The position numbers and the translations under genes are program-made. A stretch of DNA of 12,987 nucleotides from positions 1-12,987 of the forward strand of contig DASUZB010000026.1 of NCBI GenBank assembly GCA_036377075.1. The letters are read 5' to 3'. Of this stretch, positions 1-6,772 are shown piece after piece. The notes below the pieces were generated by a model. That model was given only the letters and a program-made list of their open reading frames with translations, made no database searches and was not told where the DNA came from. Origin of the DNA: DASUZB01 sp036377075. Its GTDB lineage: Bacteria > Actinomycetota > CALGFH01. Numbering within the stretch: position 1 is the stretch's first letter; every line of letters starts with the position of its first letter.

Positions 1-2
1 TG

Positions 3-299
3 GAGGCCGACCGCCTCGCCGGGGTCCGCGGCCTCGCCCCCCGCCTCGGCGTCCGCCGCGCCGCCGCGCTCGTGGTGGCCAGCTACGCCGCCACCCTGGT
101 CCTGGCCGCCGGCAGCGGTCTGGCCGCCGGGGACCGGCCGGTCGTGCTCGCCGGCACGGGGGCCTCGCTGGTCCTGGCCGCCGCCGCCCTCGCCGCCGGC
201 GCGCGCGGGCGGCCCGACGACCGCCGCGTCGCCTACCGGCTGCTGCTGGCGGCCGTCATCGCCCTCGCGGTCGGCTGGGCCGCCGGGGTGCGCCCCTGA
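3..299 (+). CDS. UbiA-family prenyltransferase, C-terminal part (5' end outside window)
   Basis: The reading frame is open from the left edge and stops with TGA at 297-299, so this is the last ~98 residues of a longer membrane protein. It begins with a motif of the form E-A-D-R-L-A-G-V-R then L-A-P-R-L-G, resembling the second aspartate-rich region of UbiA-superfamily prenyltransferases (D-x-E-x-D-r-x-x-G-x-x-[ST]-L-p-x-x-L-G). Three hydrophobic Ala/Leu/Val segments follow, matching the C-terminal helices of that nine-helix family. Such enzymes attach isoprenoid chains to aromatic acceptors at the membrane, for example in menaquinone synthesis (MenA, or the UbiA-like enzyme of the futalosine route). 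Which acceptor is used cannot be told from this fragment. An internal GTG at 72 gives a 75-residue frame but lies inside the conserved region, so it is not a credible start. Confidence 0.6.
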   Translation, partial: EADRLAGVRGLAPRLGVRRAAALVVASYAATLVLAAGSGLAAGDRPVVLAGTGASLVLAAAALAAGARGRPDDRRVAYRLLLAAVIALAVGWAAGVRP

Positions 300-315
300 C
301 GGCGCCACCGCGCAA

Positions 316-333
316 GTCCGCAGAAGTGCGGAC
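316..333 (+). terminator. Hairpin after the UbiA-like gene
   Basis: A perfect 6-bp stem (GTCCGC / GCGGAC) with loop AGAAGT starts 16 bp after the stop codon at 299. No T-run follows, so this would be an actinobacterial-type I-shaped terminator or merely a chance hairpin. The rest of the 300-501 gap shows no credible gene; it ends in the ribosome-binding site of tag. Confidence 0.35.
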
Positions 334-501
334 GGGACCTCGCCCTGGCGGCCGGATGTCTCGGGACAACTACGGTGATTCCGGGCGCCTGTGGACGATG
401 AATTCTCACCCTGCCGCGGTGAGGAGTTACGCTTTGCCTGGTCGTCTCGCGCCCCGGCGGCCACAGGAAGTCTGCGCAGTCGCGCACCACGGAGGTCGTG
501 C

Positions 502-1023
502 ATGGTGCTCCCTGCCCTGGATGGCAAGACCCGCTGTCGTTGGGCTGCCACCGATCCCGTCCTCGCCGCCTACCACGACTCGGAGTGGGGAGAGCCACCG
601 CTCGGGGAGGCCGGGTGGTTCGAACGGCTCTCGCTCGAGGTGTTCCAGAGCGGCCTGTCCTGGCGCACCGTGCTGGCCAAGCGCGACGGCTTCCGGCGTG
701 CCTTCCACGACTTCGAGCCGAAGATCGTCGCCGCCTTCACCACCCGGGACGTCACCGCCGTGCTGCGCGACCCCGGCATCGTCCGCAACCGCGCCAAGGT
801 CCTGGCCACGATCGAGAACGCCAAGACGGTCCTGGCCCTCGCCGAGGCGCACGGCTCCTTCGCCAACTGGGTGTGCTCCCAGCCCGGCGGCCTCGAGGAG
901 CAGCAGCGCACCTACCGGCAAACATTCCAGTTCGCCGGCCCCCAGGTGCTGGAGGCGTTCCTGCAGAGCGTCGGCCGGGTCGAGCCGCCCCACGAGCCGG
1001 GCTGCTGGCGCCTGGAATCGTGA
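502..1023 (+). CDS. tag: DNA-3-methyladenine glycosylase I
   Basis: The enzyme excises 3-methyladenine from alkylated DNA as the first step of base excision repair. The ATG at 502 is preferred over an in-frame upstream ATG at 391: it follows GGAGG (491-495) at 6-nt spacing, and it starts just before the conserved R-C-x-W-A motif. The 173-residue product aligns well with E. coli Tag. Y-H-D-S-E-W-G is at 24-30, the catalytic Glu is E46 in L-E-V-F-Q-S-G-L-S-W (equivalent to E. coli Glu38), and D-P-G-I-V-R-N-R-A-K follows. The zinc-snap ligands are all present: C12, H25, H164 and C168, with the same 13- and 4-residue spacings as E. coli Cys4/His17 and His175/Cys179. The C-terminal half is slightly shorter than in E. 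coli, but F-A-G-P and F-L-Q-S-V-G are recognisable. It is the first gene of a probable four-gene run. Confidence 0.93.
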   Translation: MVLPALDGKTRCRWAATDPVLAAYHDSEWGEPPLGEAGWFERLSLEVFQSGLSWRTVLAKRDGFRRAFHDFEPKIVAAFTTRDVTAVLRDPGIVRNRAKVLATIENAKTVLALAEAHGSFANWVCSQPGGLEEQQRTYRQTFQFAGPQVLEAFLQSVGRVEPPHEPGCWRLES

Positions 1024-1048
1024 CCGCGGCACCGGCCACCGCGGCCAG

Positions 1049-1843
1049 GTGAGCGGCACGCCCCCGGCGGGCGCCGTCCGCGTCGGCGACGACGGCCCGG
1101 TACGGGTCGTGACCATCGACCGGCCCGAGCGGCGCAACGCCGTCGACCTGGCCACCTCCCAGGCCCTGACCGCCGCGTTCGCCGCCTTCGACCGCGACGA
1201 CGGCGCCGCCGTCGCCGTGCTCACCGGTGCCGGCGGCACCTTCTGCGCCGGCGCCGACCTCAAGGCCCTCGCCAGCGGCGAGGCCCGGCCGCTGCACGAG
1301 GACGGCCCGGAGGCGCCGATGGGCCCGACCCGCATGCAGCTCTCCAAGCCGGTGATCGCGGCCGTCGAGGGCCACGCCGTCGCCGGTGGTCTGGAGCTCG
1401 CGCTCTGGGCCGACCTGCGGGTGGTCGCGGCCGACGCGGTACTCGGGGTCTTCTGCCGCCGCTTCGGCGTACCCCTCGCCGACCTCGGCACCATCCGGCT
1501 GCCCCGGCTGGTCGGCCACGGCCGCGCGATGGACCTGATCCTCACCGGCCGGTCCGTCGCCGCCGACGAGGCGCTCGCCATCGGCCTGGCGAACCGGGTG
1601 GTCCCGCCCGGCCGGGCGCTCGCCGAGGCGCTCGCCCTCGGCCACCAGCTCGCCCGGCTGCCGCAGCGCGCCATGCGCAACGACCGCCGCTCCGCGATCG
1701 AGCAGTGGTCGCTGCCGGAGGCCGAGGCGGTCCGCAACGAGGTCCGCCTCGCCATCGACACGGTCGCCTCCGGCGAGACCTTCGCCGGCGCCGGCCGCTT
1801 CGCCGGCGGCGAGGGCCGCCACGGCCAGCCCGTCAGGGGGTAG
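1049..1843 (+). CDS. Crotonase / enoyl-CoA hydratase-family protein
   Basis: A 264-residue product, normal for the crotonase superfamily, which stabilises CoA-thioester enolates. The GTG at 1049, 25 bp after tag, is the only start in frame that fits the family N-terminus (V-T-I-D-R-P-E-R-R-N-A-V); its ribosome-binding site is weak. Oxyanion-hole regions are clear: C-A-G-A-D-L (66-71) and A-V-A-G-G-L-E-L-A (110-118). E116 corresponds to rat mitochondrial hydratase Glu144. The position matching Glu164, 20 residues later, is Cys136 in V-F-C-R-R-F-G-V-P. Because one catalytic Glu is replaced, classical enoyl-CoA hydration is doubtful; an isomerase, hydrolase, lyase or other crotonase activity is possible. 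It is followed after 1 bp by a GNAT gene. Upstream of 1049 this frame stays open for about 240 codons, but that stretch is out of frame with tag and is not coding. Confidence 0.85.
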   Translation: MSGTPPAGAVRVGDDGPVRVVTIDRPERRNAVDLATSQALTAAFAAFDRDDGAAVAVLTGAGGTFCAGADLKALASGEARPLHEDGPEAPMGPTRMQLSKPVIAAVEGHAVAGGLELALWADLRVVAADAVLGVFCRRFGVPLADLGTIRLPRLVGHGRAMDLILTGRSVAADEALAIGLANRVVPPGRALAEALALGHQLARLPQRAMRNDRRSAIEQWSLPEAEAVRNEVRLAIDTVASGETFAGAGRFAGGEGRHGQPVRG

Positions 1844-1844
1844 C

Positions 1845-2360
1845 GTGCTCGTGCGTACCGCCCTGGCCGGCGAGCTGGACGCCGTCGGCCGGCTCACGGT
1901 GCGCGCCTACGCCCCCTACGTCCCGCCCACCTCGCCGTACAACCAGCGGCTGGCCGACGCCGCCGACCGGGCCGCCAACGCCAGCCTGCTGGTGGCCGTC
2001 GGCGAGGCGCCCGTCGAGCTGCTCGGTACCGCCACCCTGGTGCTCGGCGACGGCCCCTACGCCGAGCTGGCCGGCCCCGGCGAGGCCGAGCTGCGCATGC
2101 TCGCCGTCGACCCCGCCGCCCGACGCCGCGGCGTCGGCGGCGCCCTGGTCCAGGCGGTGCTCGACCGCGCCAGGGCCAGCGGGGCGCGGCGCATGCTGCT
2201 GTCGACCCTGCCGGCGATGCACGACGCGCACCGGCTCTACCGGCGCTTCGGCTTCACCCGCGCCCCGGACCTCGACCACCGGCCCGTGCGGGGGGTCGAG
2301 CTGCTCGCCTTCACCCTCGACCTGTCCGCGCCGCCAGCGGCGGTAGGGTTCGACCCATGA
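1845..2360 (+). CDS. GNAT-family N-acetyltransferase
   Basis: Predicted cytoplasmic acetyl-CoA-dependent acyltransferase of 171 residues, a single GNAT domain. The acetyl-CoA pyrophosphate-binding motif A is visible as E-L-R-M-L-A-V-D-P-A-A-R-R-R-G-V-G-G-A-L (R-R-x-G-x-G/A type). Motif B follows around L-Y-R-R-F-G-F, as in other family members. The substrate is unknown. The GTG at 1845 lies 1 bp after the crotonase stop; an in-frame GTG at 1851 gives better spacing from AGGGGG (1835-1840), so the true start may be two codons later. The stop overlaps the ATG of the next gene by 4 bp (ATGA), implying translational coupling with the thioesterase. Confidence 0.85.
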   Translation: MLVRTALAGELDAVGRLTVRAYAPYVPPTSPYNQRLADAADRAANASLLVAVGEAPVELLGTATLVLGDGPYAELAGPGEAELRMLAVDPAARRRGVGGALVQAVLDRARASGARRMLLSTLPAMHDAHRLYRRFGFTRAPDLDHRPVRGVELLAFTLDLSAPPAAVGFDP

Positions 2361-2773
2361 CCGACGAGCAGGTGGCGGCACTGGTCGACACGATGCCGTT
2401 CGCCCGGCTGGTCGGCGTGGAGCTGCTCGCGGCGGCGCCGGGCGAGGTCCGCGGCCGGCTCGCCTGGCAGCCGGAGCGCTGCACCGCCGGCGGCGTCCTC
2501 CACGGCGCGGCCCTGATCGCCCTCGCCGACTCGCTCGGCGCCCTGTGCGCCTACCTGAACCTGCCGGCCGGCGCGAGCACCAGCACCATCGAGAGCAAGA
2601 CCAACTTCTTCCGGGCGGTCCGCGACGGCCACGTCGACGCCACCACCCGCCCGCTGCACGTGGGACGCTCCACGATCGTGGTGCAGACCGACCTCCGCGA
2701 CGCCGACGGCCGCCGCGTCGCCCAGGTCACCCAGACCCAGTCGGTGCTCGCCCCACCTCAGCTTGGGACGTAG
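2357..2773 (+). CDS. PaaI-like hotdog-fold thioesterase
   Basis: A 138-residue hotdog-fold protein of the PaaI / 4-hydroxybenzoyl-CoA thioesterase type, which hydrolyses acyl-CoA thioesters as an oligomer in the cytoplasm. The characteristic central-helix motif is G-G-V-L-H-G-A-A-L-I-A-L-A-D (45-58), with H49-G50 and the acidic residue D58. Next comes T-I-E-S-K-T-N-F-F-R-A-V, which matches the family's T-x-E-x-K-x-N-F-x-R-P-V strand. ATG at 2357 overlaps the GNAT stop. Together with the crotonase this suggests a role in CoA-thioester metabolism, but the substrate cannot be read from sequence. Its last 16 bp overlap the 3' end of the opposite-strand NYN gene. Confidence 0.85.
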   Translation: MTDEQVAALVDTMPFARLVGVELLAAAPGEVRGRLAWQPERCTAGGVLHGAALIALADSLGALCAYLNLPAGASTSTIESKTNFFRAVRDGHVDATTRPLHVGRSTIVVQTDLRDADGRRVAQVTQTQSVLAPPQLGT

Positions 2774-3831
2774 AGGAAGTAGTCGCCCTCCTCCTCGTCC
2801 CACTCCATCGCCACCGCGCCGCTGGACGCGGCCGCGCGAACGAACTGCAGGAAGCCGGCGTAGCCGAGGTCCTTCTCCGACCAGCCCGGGTTGCGCTTGC
2901 GCAGCTGGTCCTTGAGGCCGGAGAGGGGCACGTCCTCGTCGTCGCCCTGCAGGGCCTTGACGGTCGCCTGCAGCAGCGAAAAGGCCTGGTCGCCCTGGCC
3001 GCCGGCGGGGAAGTCCACCGCCGGGTCGCCCGGCGCGGCGCCGTCGGCCAGCGAGATCGCCCCGTTGCGCTCGAGCTGGCGCAGCAGCTCGCCGAAGGCG
3101 CGGAAGCCGTAGTCCGCCTCGGAGAAGGTCGGGTCCTTGCGCAGCACCGCCCGCTTGAGGGTGGAGGCGAGCACCGGCTCGGCGCCGCTCTGCTTCAGCC
3201 CGGCCAGCGTCTGGGTGATCACCCGCTGGAGGTCCTGCAGGTCACGGTCACCGCCGACCGGTGCCTGCCGCTTGTTCCGCTTGGCGCCACCCGAGGCCTT
3301 CTTGGCCGCGCCGTTGCCGGACGTCGCGGGCCGCTTTGGCGGCTCGCCGGGCGGCTCGCTCACCCCGGGCAGGCGGTCGTAGAACAGGAACTCGTCGCAC
3401 GCCGGCGGCAGCAGGTTGGACGTCGACCCCTTGACCCCGATGCCGATCACCCGCCGGTTCAGCGCCCGCAGCGCCGCGACCAGCGGGGTGAAGTCCGAGT
3501 CGCCCGAGGCGATCACGAAGGTGGAGACGAACCCGCGTTCGTAGGCGAGCTCCATGGCGTCGACCGCGAGCTTGATGTCGGCCGCGTTCTTGCGCACCAT
3601 CCCGGTGCGCTGCGGGATGTCGATCAGCTCGCAGTTGTGCTGGACCAGGCTGCGCCGGTCGTCCGAGAACAGCGTCCAGTCGGCGTAGGCACGCCGCGCC
3701 ACCACCCGTCCCCGCTCGGCCAGGGCGTCCATGATCGGGCCGATGTCGAAGGTCCGGCCGATGTCGCGGGCACCGAGGACGAGGTTCTCGTGGTCGATGA
3801 ACAGCGCGATACGTTCTTCGTCGGTCGGCAT
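2758..3831 (-). CDS. NYN-domain putative ribonuclease with two OST-HTH/LOTUS-like domains
   Basis: A 357-residue protein starting at the ATG at 3831; a TTG two codons upstream (3837) is less likely. Residues ~7-155 form a NYN/LabA-like (PIN-superfamily) domain. It has F-I-D-H-E-N (D13, N16), K-N-A-A-D-I-K-L-A-V-D (D85, D91) and A-S-G-D-S-D-F (D111, D113), the acidic cluster expected to bind Mg2+ in RNA cleavage. A Pro/Lys/Arg-rich linker (~156-194) follows. Two related C-terminal modules (~198-270 and ~285-357) share a pattern of a start helix, a conserved G-L-K or T-L-K segment, K-x-x-P-x-[FW]-[ST]-E-x-D-[YL]-G-[FY]-x-x-F and a final hydrophobic strand. This matches OST-HTH/LOTUS RNA-binding domains. 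The inferred role is RNA turnover or processing; no target can be assigned. The gene is convergent with, and overlaps, the thioesterase. Confidence 0.88.
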   Translation of the reverse strand: MPTDEERIALFIDHENLVLGARDIGRTFDIGPIMDALAERGRVVARRAYADWTLFSDDRRSLVQHNCELIDIPQRTGMVRKNAADIKLAVDAMELAYERGFVSTFVIASGDSDFTPLVAALRALNRRVIGIGVKGSTSNLLPPACDEFLFYDRLPGVSEPPGEPPKRPATSGNGAAKKASGGAKRNKRQAPVGGDRDLQDLQRVITQTLAGLKQSGAEPVLASTLKRAVLRKDPTFSEADYGFRAFGELLRQLERNGAISLADGAAPGDPAVDFPAGGQGDQAFSLLQATVKALQGDDEDVPLSGLKDQLRKRNPGWSEKDLGYAGFLQFVRAAASSGAVAMEWDEEEGDYFLYVPS

Positions 3832-3974
3832 GGCCAAACCCTACTCCGATTCGCGCCGTCCCGGCGCGCCGATGGCCGGGGGCCTGCGCGTGAGTCGCCC
3901 GCCGCGCCACTGTCGCCCTGCCTGCGGGGCAGTCGTACCCTTGAGCATCGTTGGATCCGGCTGGAGGAGGCGCC

Positions 3975-4499
3975 ATGCGGCTGCAGGGCAAGCGGGTGAT
4001 CGCGCTGGTGGAGCAGGAGTTCGAGGACCTGGAGCTGTGGTACCCCGTGATCCGCCTGCGCGAGGAGGGCGCCGAGGTGGTGGTCGCCGGGCTCGGCGCC
4101 GACGTCTACACCGGCAAGTACGGCCTGCCCGCCGAGCCGGACGCGCACGTCGACGAGCTCGACATGGCCGACTTCGACGGCATCCTGGTGGTCGGCGGCT
4201 GGGCGCCCGACAAGCTGCGCCGCTCCGAGAAGGTCCTCGAGCTGGTCCGCGAGGCCGACGGCGCCGGCAAGCTGCTCGGCGTCATCTGCCACGGCGGCTG
4301 GGTCCCCGCCTCGGCCGGCGTCCTCAAGGGCCGCACCATGACCTGCACCCCCGGCATCAAGGACGACGTCGCCAATGCGGGCGCCACCTACGTGGACGAG
4401 CCGGTCGTCGTGGACGGCAACCTGGTCACCGCCCGCCGCCCACCCGACCTGCCGCAGTACGGGGCCGCCCTGGTCGACGCGCTGGCCGGCGGCGCGTAG
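3975..4499 (+). CDS. DJ-1/PfpI-family protein (class I glutamine amidotransferase-like)
   Basis: A 174-residue single-domain DJ-1/ThiJ/PfpI superfamily protein. ATG at 3975 is supported by GGAGGAGG at 3963-3970. The nucleophile-elbow motif V-I-C-H-G-G-W places the reactive cysteine at C105 with H106 beside it. The conserved Glu of the N-terminal E-F-E-D-L-E-L segment is E17, and the family L-V-V-G-G strand is at 71-75. The stretch after the elbow, S-A-G-V-L-K-G-R-T-M-T, is typical of PfpI and YhbO/YajL-like proteins. Family members are described as proteases, deglycases/glyoxalases or stress proteins; sequence alone does not decide. It is divergent from the NYN gene, with 143 bp between the two starts. 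Confidence 0.88.
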   Translation: MRLQGKRVIALVEQEFEDLELWYPVIRLREEGAEVVVAGLGADVYTGKYGLPAEPDAHVDELDMADFDGILVVGGWAPDKLRRSEKVLELVREADGAGKLLGVICHGGWVPASAGVLKGRTMTCTPGIKDDVANAGATYVDEPVVVDGNLVTARRPPDLPQYGAALVDALAGGA

Positions 4500-4508
4500 C
4501 GAAACGCT

Positions 4509-4536
4509 CGTCACGCCCAGGTAGGGCACGGTGACG
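4509..4536. terminator. Hairpin between convergent PfpI and SDR genes
   Basis: An imperfect stem-loop lies in the 115-bp gap between the two convergent genes. CGTCAC plus GCCC on the left pairs with GGGC and GTGACG on the right, with loop AGGTA and a 3-nt bulge. The position fits a bidirectional terminator; no T-run is present. Nothing else is evident in the gap (4500-4614). Confidence 0.35.
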
Positions 4537-4614
4537 CCGCCGCCCAGGGCGAGCCTCCGCGCAACCAGGCCCTGACGGCCAGGTTCGTGGCTGCCCGGTC
4601 GCAGAACGCCTCGG

Positions 4615-5583
4615 CTACCGGGCGTACCTGGCGCTCGGCTCGGGAAGCCGGAAGGTGACCCCGGTCAGCTGCTCGGACCGCTGCCACAGGCGGCGCTGCA
4701 CCTCGGCGTCGTGGGAGCGGGCGCTGGACTCCAGGCGGACCGGGTGGCCGCCGAAGCCGAAGCGGCCCTCGGACCCGTAGTACTCGCCGCCCTTGGCGGT
4801 CGGGTCGGTGGCGGCGCGGAGCGTCGCCAGCGCGCCCATCGCCGGGCTGCGCTGCCCGAGCGCGGCCATCAGCGGCGTCGCCACCAGCCGCATCCCCAGT
4901 GGCAGGTGCCGCTGCAGCTCGGTCGTCACCGCGCCGGGGTGGACGGCCACCGCGATCGTGGGCGCGCCGGCCGCGACCAGGCGCCGCTGCAGCTCGTAGG
5001 TGAACAGCAGGTTCGCCAGCTTCGACTGGCCGTAGGCGGCGGTGCGCCGGTAGCGACGCTCGGACTGCAGGTCGTCGAGGTCGATCCTGCCCTGGCGGTG
5101 GGCCATGCTGCTGACCGTCACGACCCGCGAACCGGGCACCGCCAGCAGGCGGTCGAGCAGCAGCCCGGTCAGGGCGAAGTGGCCCAGGTGGTTGGTGCCG
5201 AGCTGCAGCTCGAAGCCGTCCTCGGTGCGGCCGTACGGGGGCATCATCACGCCGGCGTTGTTGATCAGCAGGTCCAGGCGCGGATGCCTGGAGCGCAGCT
5301 CCTCGGCGGCCTGGCGGACCGAGGCGAGCGAGGCCAGGTCGAGCCGCAGCGTCTCCACCTTGGCCGCGGAGGTGGCCGCCGCGATGCGGTCGGCGGCGTC
5401 GGCGGCCTTGGCGAGGTCGCGGCAGGCCAGCACGACGGTGGCGCCGCGCCCGGCCAGCACCCTGGCCGCCTCGAACCCGATCCCGGTGTTGGCCCCCGTG
5501 ACCACGACCGTCCGTCCCTGCTGGTCGGGCACCTCGGCGGCGGTCCACGGCCGATCCTGGCCGCTCGCGTTGCGCTGGCTCAT
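4615..5583 (-). CDS. Short-chain dehydrogenase/reductase (retinol/protochlorophyllide-reductase-like SDR)
   Basis: A 322-residue NAD(P)-dependent oxidoreductase with a Rossmann fold. The cofactor motif T-G-A-N-T-G-I-G is at 29-36, N-N-A-G at 108-111, S158-S159 in V-T-V-S-S, and the catalytic Y-G-Q-S-K at 184-188. T-N-H-L-G-H-F (130-136) and the long C-terminal region with E-Y-Y-G-S-E-G are typical of the RDH11-14/WWOX/POR-like branch, which is longer than classical SDRs. The ATG at 5583 is chosen over the ATG at 5610 because GGAGG lies 5 nt upstream of it (5589-5593) and the 5610 start falls inside an operator-like palindrome. The substrate is unknown. It is divergent from a TetR gene, which likely controls it. 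Confidence 0.9.
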   Translation of the reverse strand: MSQRNASGQDRPWTAAEVPDQQGRTVVVTGANTGIGFEAARVLAGRGATVVLACRDLAKAADAADRIAAATSAAKVETLRLDLASLASVRQAAEELRSRHPRLDLLINNAGVMMPPYGRTEDGFELQLGTNHLGHFALTGLLLDRLLAVPGSRVVTVSSMAHRQGRIDLDDLQSERRYRRTAAYGQSKLANLLFTYELQRRLVAAGAPTIAVAVHPGAVTTELQRHLPLGMRLVATPLMAALGQRSPAMGALATLRAATDPTAKGGEYYGSEGRFGFGGHPVRLESSARSHDAEVQRRLWQRSEQLTGVTFRLPEPSARYAR

Positions 5584-5598
5584 CGCGTCCTCCACAAT

Positions 5599-5643
5599 CG
5601 GGACTGTCATCCCGGTTCAGGATACGGGACGACCGTCCCGGTT
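5599..5643. promoter_or_regulatory. Twin TetR-type operator between SDR and tetR
   Basis: Two copies of a 19-bp element lie in the 90-bp divergent intergenic region. CGGGACTGTCATCCCGGTT is at 5599-5617 and CGGGACGACCGTCCCGGTT at 5625-5643, with 26 bp between equivalent positions. The second contains a perfect palindrome with 7-bp arms (CGGGACG / CGTCCCG) around a 2-bp centre. The first keeps only the CGGGA / TCCCG outer arms. Size, symmetry and location fit binding sites for the adjacent TetR protein, which would control both promoters. No binding data exist here; this is inferred from sequence. Confidence 0.7.
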
Positions 5644-5673
5644 GTCCATCGAGGTCGAGGGGAGGCGGCACCG

Positions 5674-6270
5674 ATGGCCACGACGCCCACGCCGGCGCAC
5701 GGTGGCGGCAGGGCCGTCCGCGCCGACGCCCGGCGCAACCGGGCGCGGGTCCTCGAGGTGGCCATCGAGGCCTTCGCGACCGAGGGGCTGTCGCTGCCGG
5801 TCCACGAGATCGCCCGGCGCGCCGGCGTCGGCACCGGCACCGTCAGCCGGCACTTCCCGACCAAGGAGTCGCTGTTCGAGGCGATCGTCTTCAGCTTCGC
5901 CGAGCGGCTCGTGGGGCGGGCGCGACAGCTTGCCGCGACCGAGGACCCCGGCGCCGCGTTCTTCGACTTCTTCGCCGCCATGGTGGGGGAGGGCGCGGCC
6001 AACCGCGCCCTGGCCGACGCGCTGGCCGGCGCCGGCTTCGACGTCGAGGCCGCCGCGTCCCGCGCCGAGCACGACGTCATGGGCGCGCTGCGCGACCTGC
6101 TGGCCCGCGCCCAGCAGGCAGGGGCGGTCCGCGACGACGTCGACGCCGCCGACGTCAAGGCGCTCATGGTGGGCTGCCTGGCCCGCGAGCGCCCCGGCGG
6201 CGACCCCGGCGCCGTGGACCGGATGGTCGCCGTCGTCCGCGAGGGCCTCCGCCGGCCGTCGCCCGGCTGA
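5674..6270 (+). CDS. TetR-family transcriptional regulator
   Basis: A 198-residue predicted DNA-binding repressor. ATG at 5674 follows AGGGGAGG (5658-5665) at 8-nt spacing. The N-terminal TetR helix-turn-helix is clear: V-L-E-V-A-I-E-A-F-A-T-E-G at 26-38, then V-H-E-I-A-R-R-A-G-V-G-T-G-T-V-S-R-H-F-P-T-K-E-S-L-F (43-68) with the classic G-V-G-T-G-T-[VIL]-x-x-H-F turn and recognition helix. Residues ~70-198 are an Ala-rich helical ligand-binding/dimerisation region of normal length; the ligand is not predictable. It is divergent from the SDR gene and separated from it by a twin palindrome, so autoregulation and SDR repression are likely. Confidence 0.92.
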   Translation: MATTPTPAHGGGRAVRADARRNRARVLEVAIEAFATEGLSLPVHEIARRAGVGTGTVSRHFPTKESLFEAIVFSFAERLVGRARQLAATEDPGAAFFDFFAAMVGEGAANRALADALAGAGFDVEAAASRAEHDVMGALRDLLARAQQAGAVRDDVDAADVKALMVGCLARERPGGDPGAVDRMVAVVREGLRRPSPG

Positions 6271-6281
6271 CTCCGTCAGGA

Positions 6282-6674
6282 TCAGGCGCGGCGCAGGCGC
6301 AGCAGCGCGCAGCCGGCGGCCTCGGCGCGCGGGCCGGCCTCGCCGAACACGCCGCGGACGAAGCCGGCTTCGCCGGCGATGTCGAGGTAGTGGGCGCGGG
6401 CGTCGACGGCGGCGTCGAGTGCCGATTGGCCGTAGAGCGAGTACGGCCCGACGGTGGTGACCAGCACGTCGCCGGGCTCGGGCAGCGCCCGGACGCTGCC
6501 CGGCCGGGTCGCGTCGGCGACCGCGCCGTCGAGGCCGTGCTCGGCGGCGAGCGCCTCCACCTGCGCCGCCGTCCGCCCGGCGACCACCGGGCGGCAGCCG
6601 AGCGCGACCAGCTCGGCGAGCACCAGCCTGCCGGTGTAGCCGGTGGCGCCGAAGACGACGATGCGCGCGCCCAT
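6282..6674 (-). pseudogene. Truncated saccharopine-dehydrogenase-like protein (N-terminal Rossmann part only)
   Basis: The ATG at 6674 begins a 130-residue frame with a strong N-terminal match to the saccharopine dehydrogenase / trans-acting enoyl reductase-like family. G-A-T-G-Y-T-G-R is at 9-16, A-G-R-T at 32-35, T-V-G-P-Y at 74-78 and H-Y-L-D-I-A-G-E at 95-102. Relatives run on for roughly 350-400 residues, with a G-F-D-S-x-P-x-D motif directly after the point where this protein ends. Here the frame instead reads a short Arg/Leu-rich tail and stops at 6282, 11 bp from the tetR stop on the other strand. The C-terminal two thirds is absent. I call it a remnant caused by deletion; an expressed stand-alone NAD(P)-binding domain is a less likely alternative. 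Confidence 0.65.
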
Positions 6675-6772
6675 GCTGAAGCCCTCACCACCGCCTCGGG
6701 TCGTTGCCGAATCCCCGGTCGCCTCGCCTGCGGGGCATCCGCCGGATCCTACAGGTACGGGCGCTCGCACCC

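Noticed and set aside
391..501. N-terminal extension of Tag to the ATG at 391
   Set aside because: The extension has no family counterpart and the ATG at 502 has a well-placed GGAGG.
326..1048. Long open extension upstream of the crotonase start
   Set aside because: The ~240 codons before 1049 are Arg/Ser/Pro-rich, overlap tag in another frame and show no family match; only the part from 1049 is a crotonase.
427..1897. Long minus-strand open frames opposite tag and the crotonase
   Set aside because: Both are antisense to strongly supported genes, with low-complexity Arg/Ser/Ala or Gly/Val content and no recognisable domain.
5608..5610. SDR start at the ATG at 5610
   Set aside because: It lies inside the operator-like palindrome and lacks a ribosome-binding site; the ATG at 5583 has GGAGG at 5 nt.
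4511..5671. Alternative minus-strand frame through the SDR and into the 4500-4614 gap
   Set aside because: It is a shifted frame of the SDR, with Arg/Gly-rich sequence and no Rossmann motifs.
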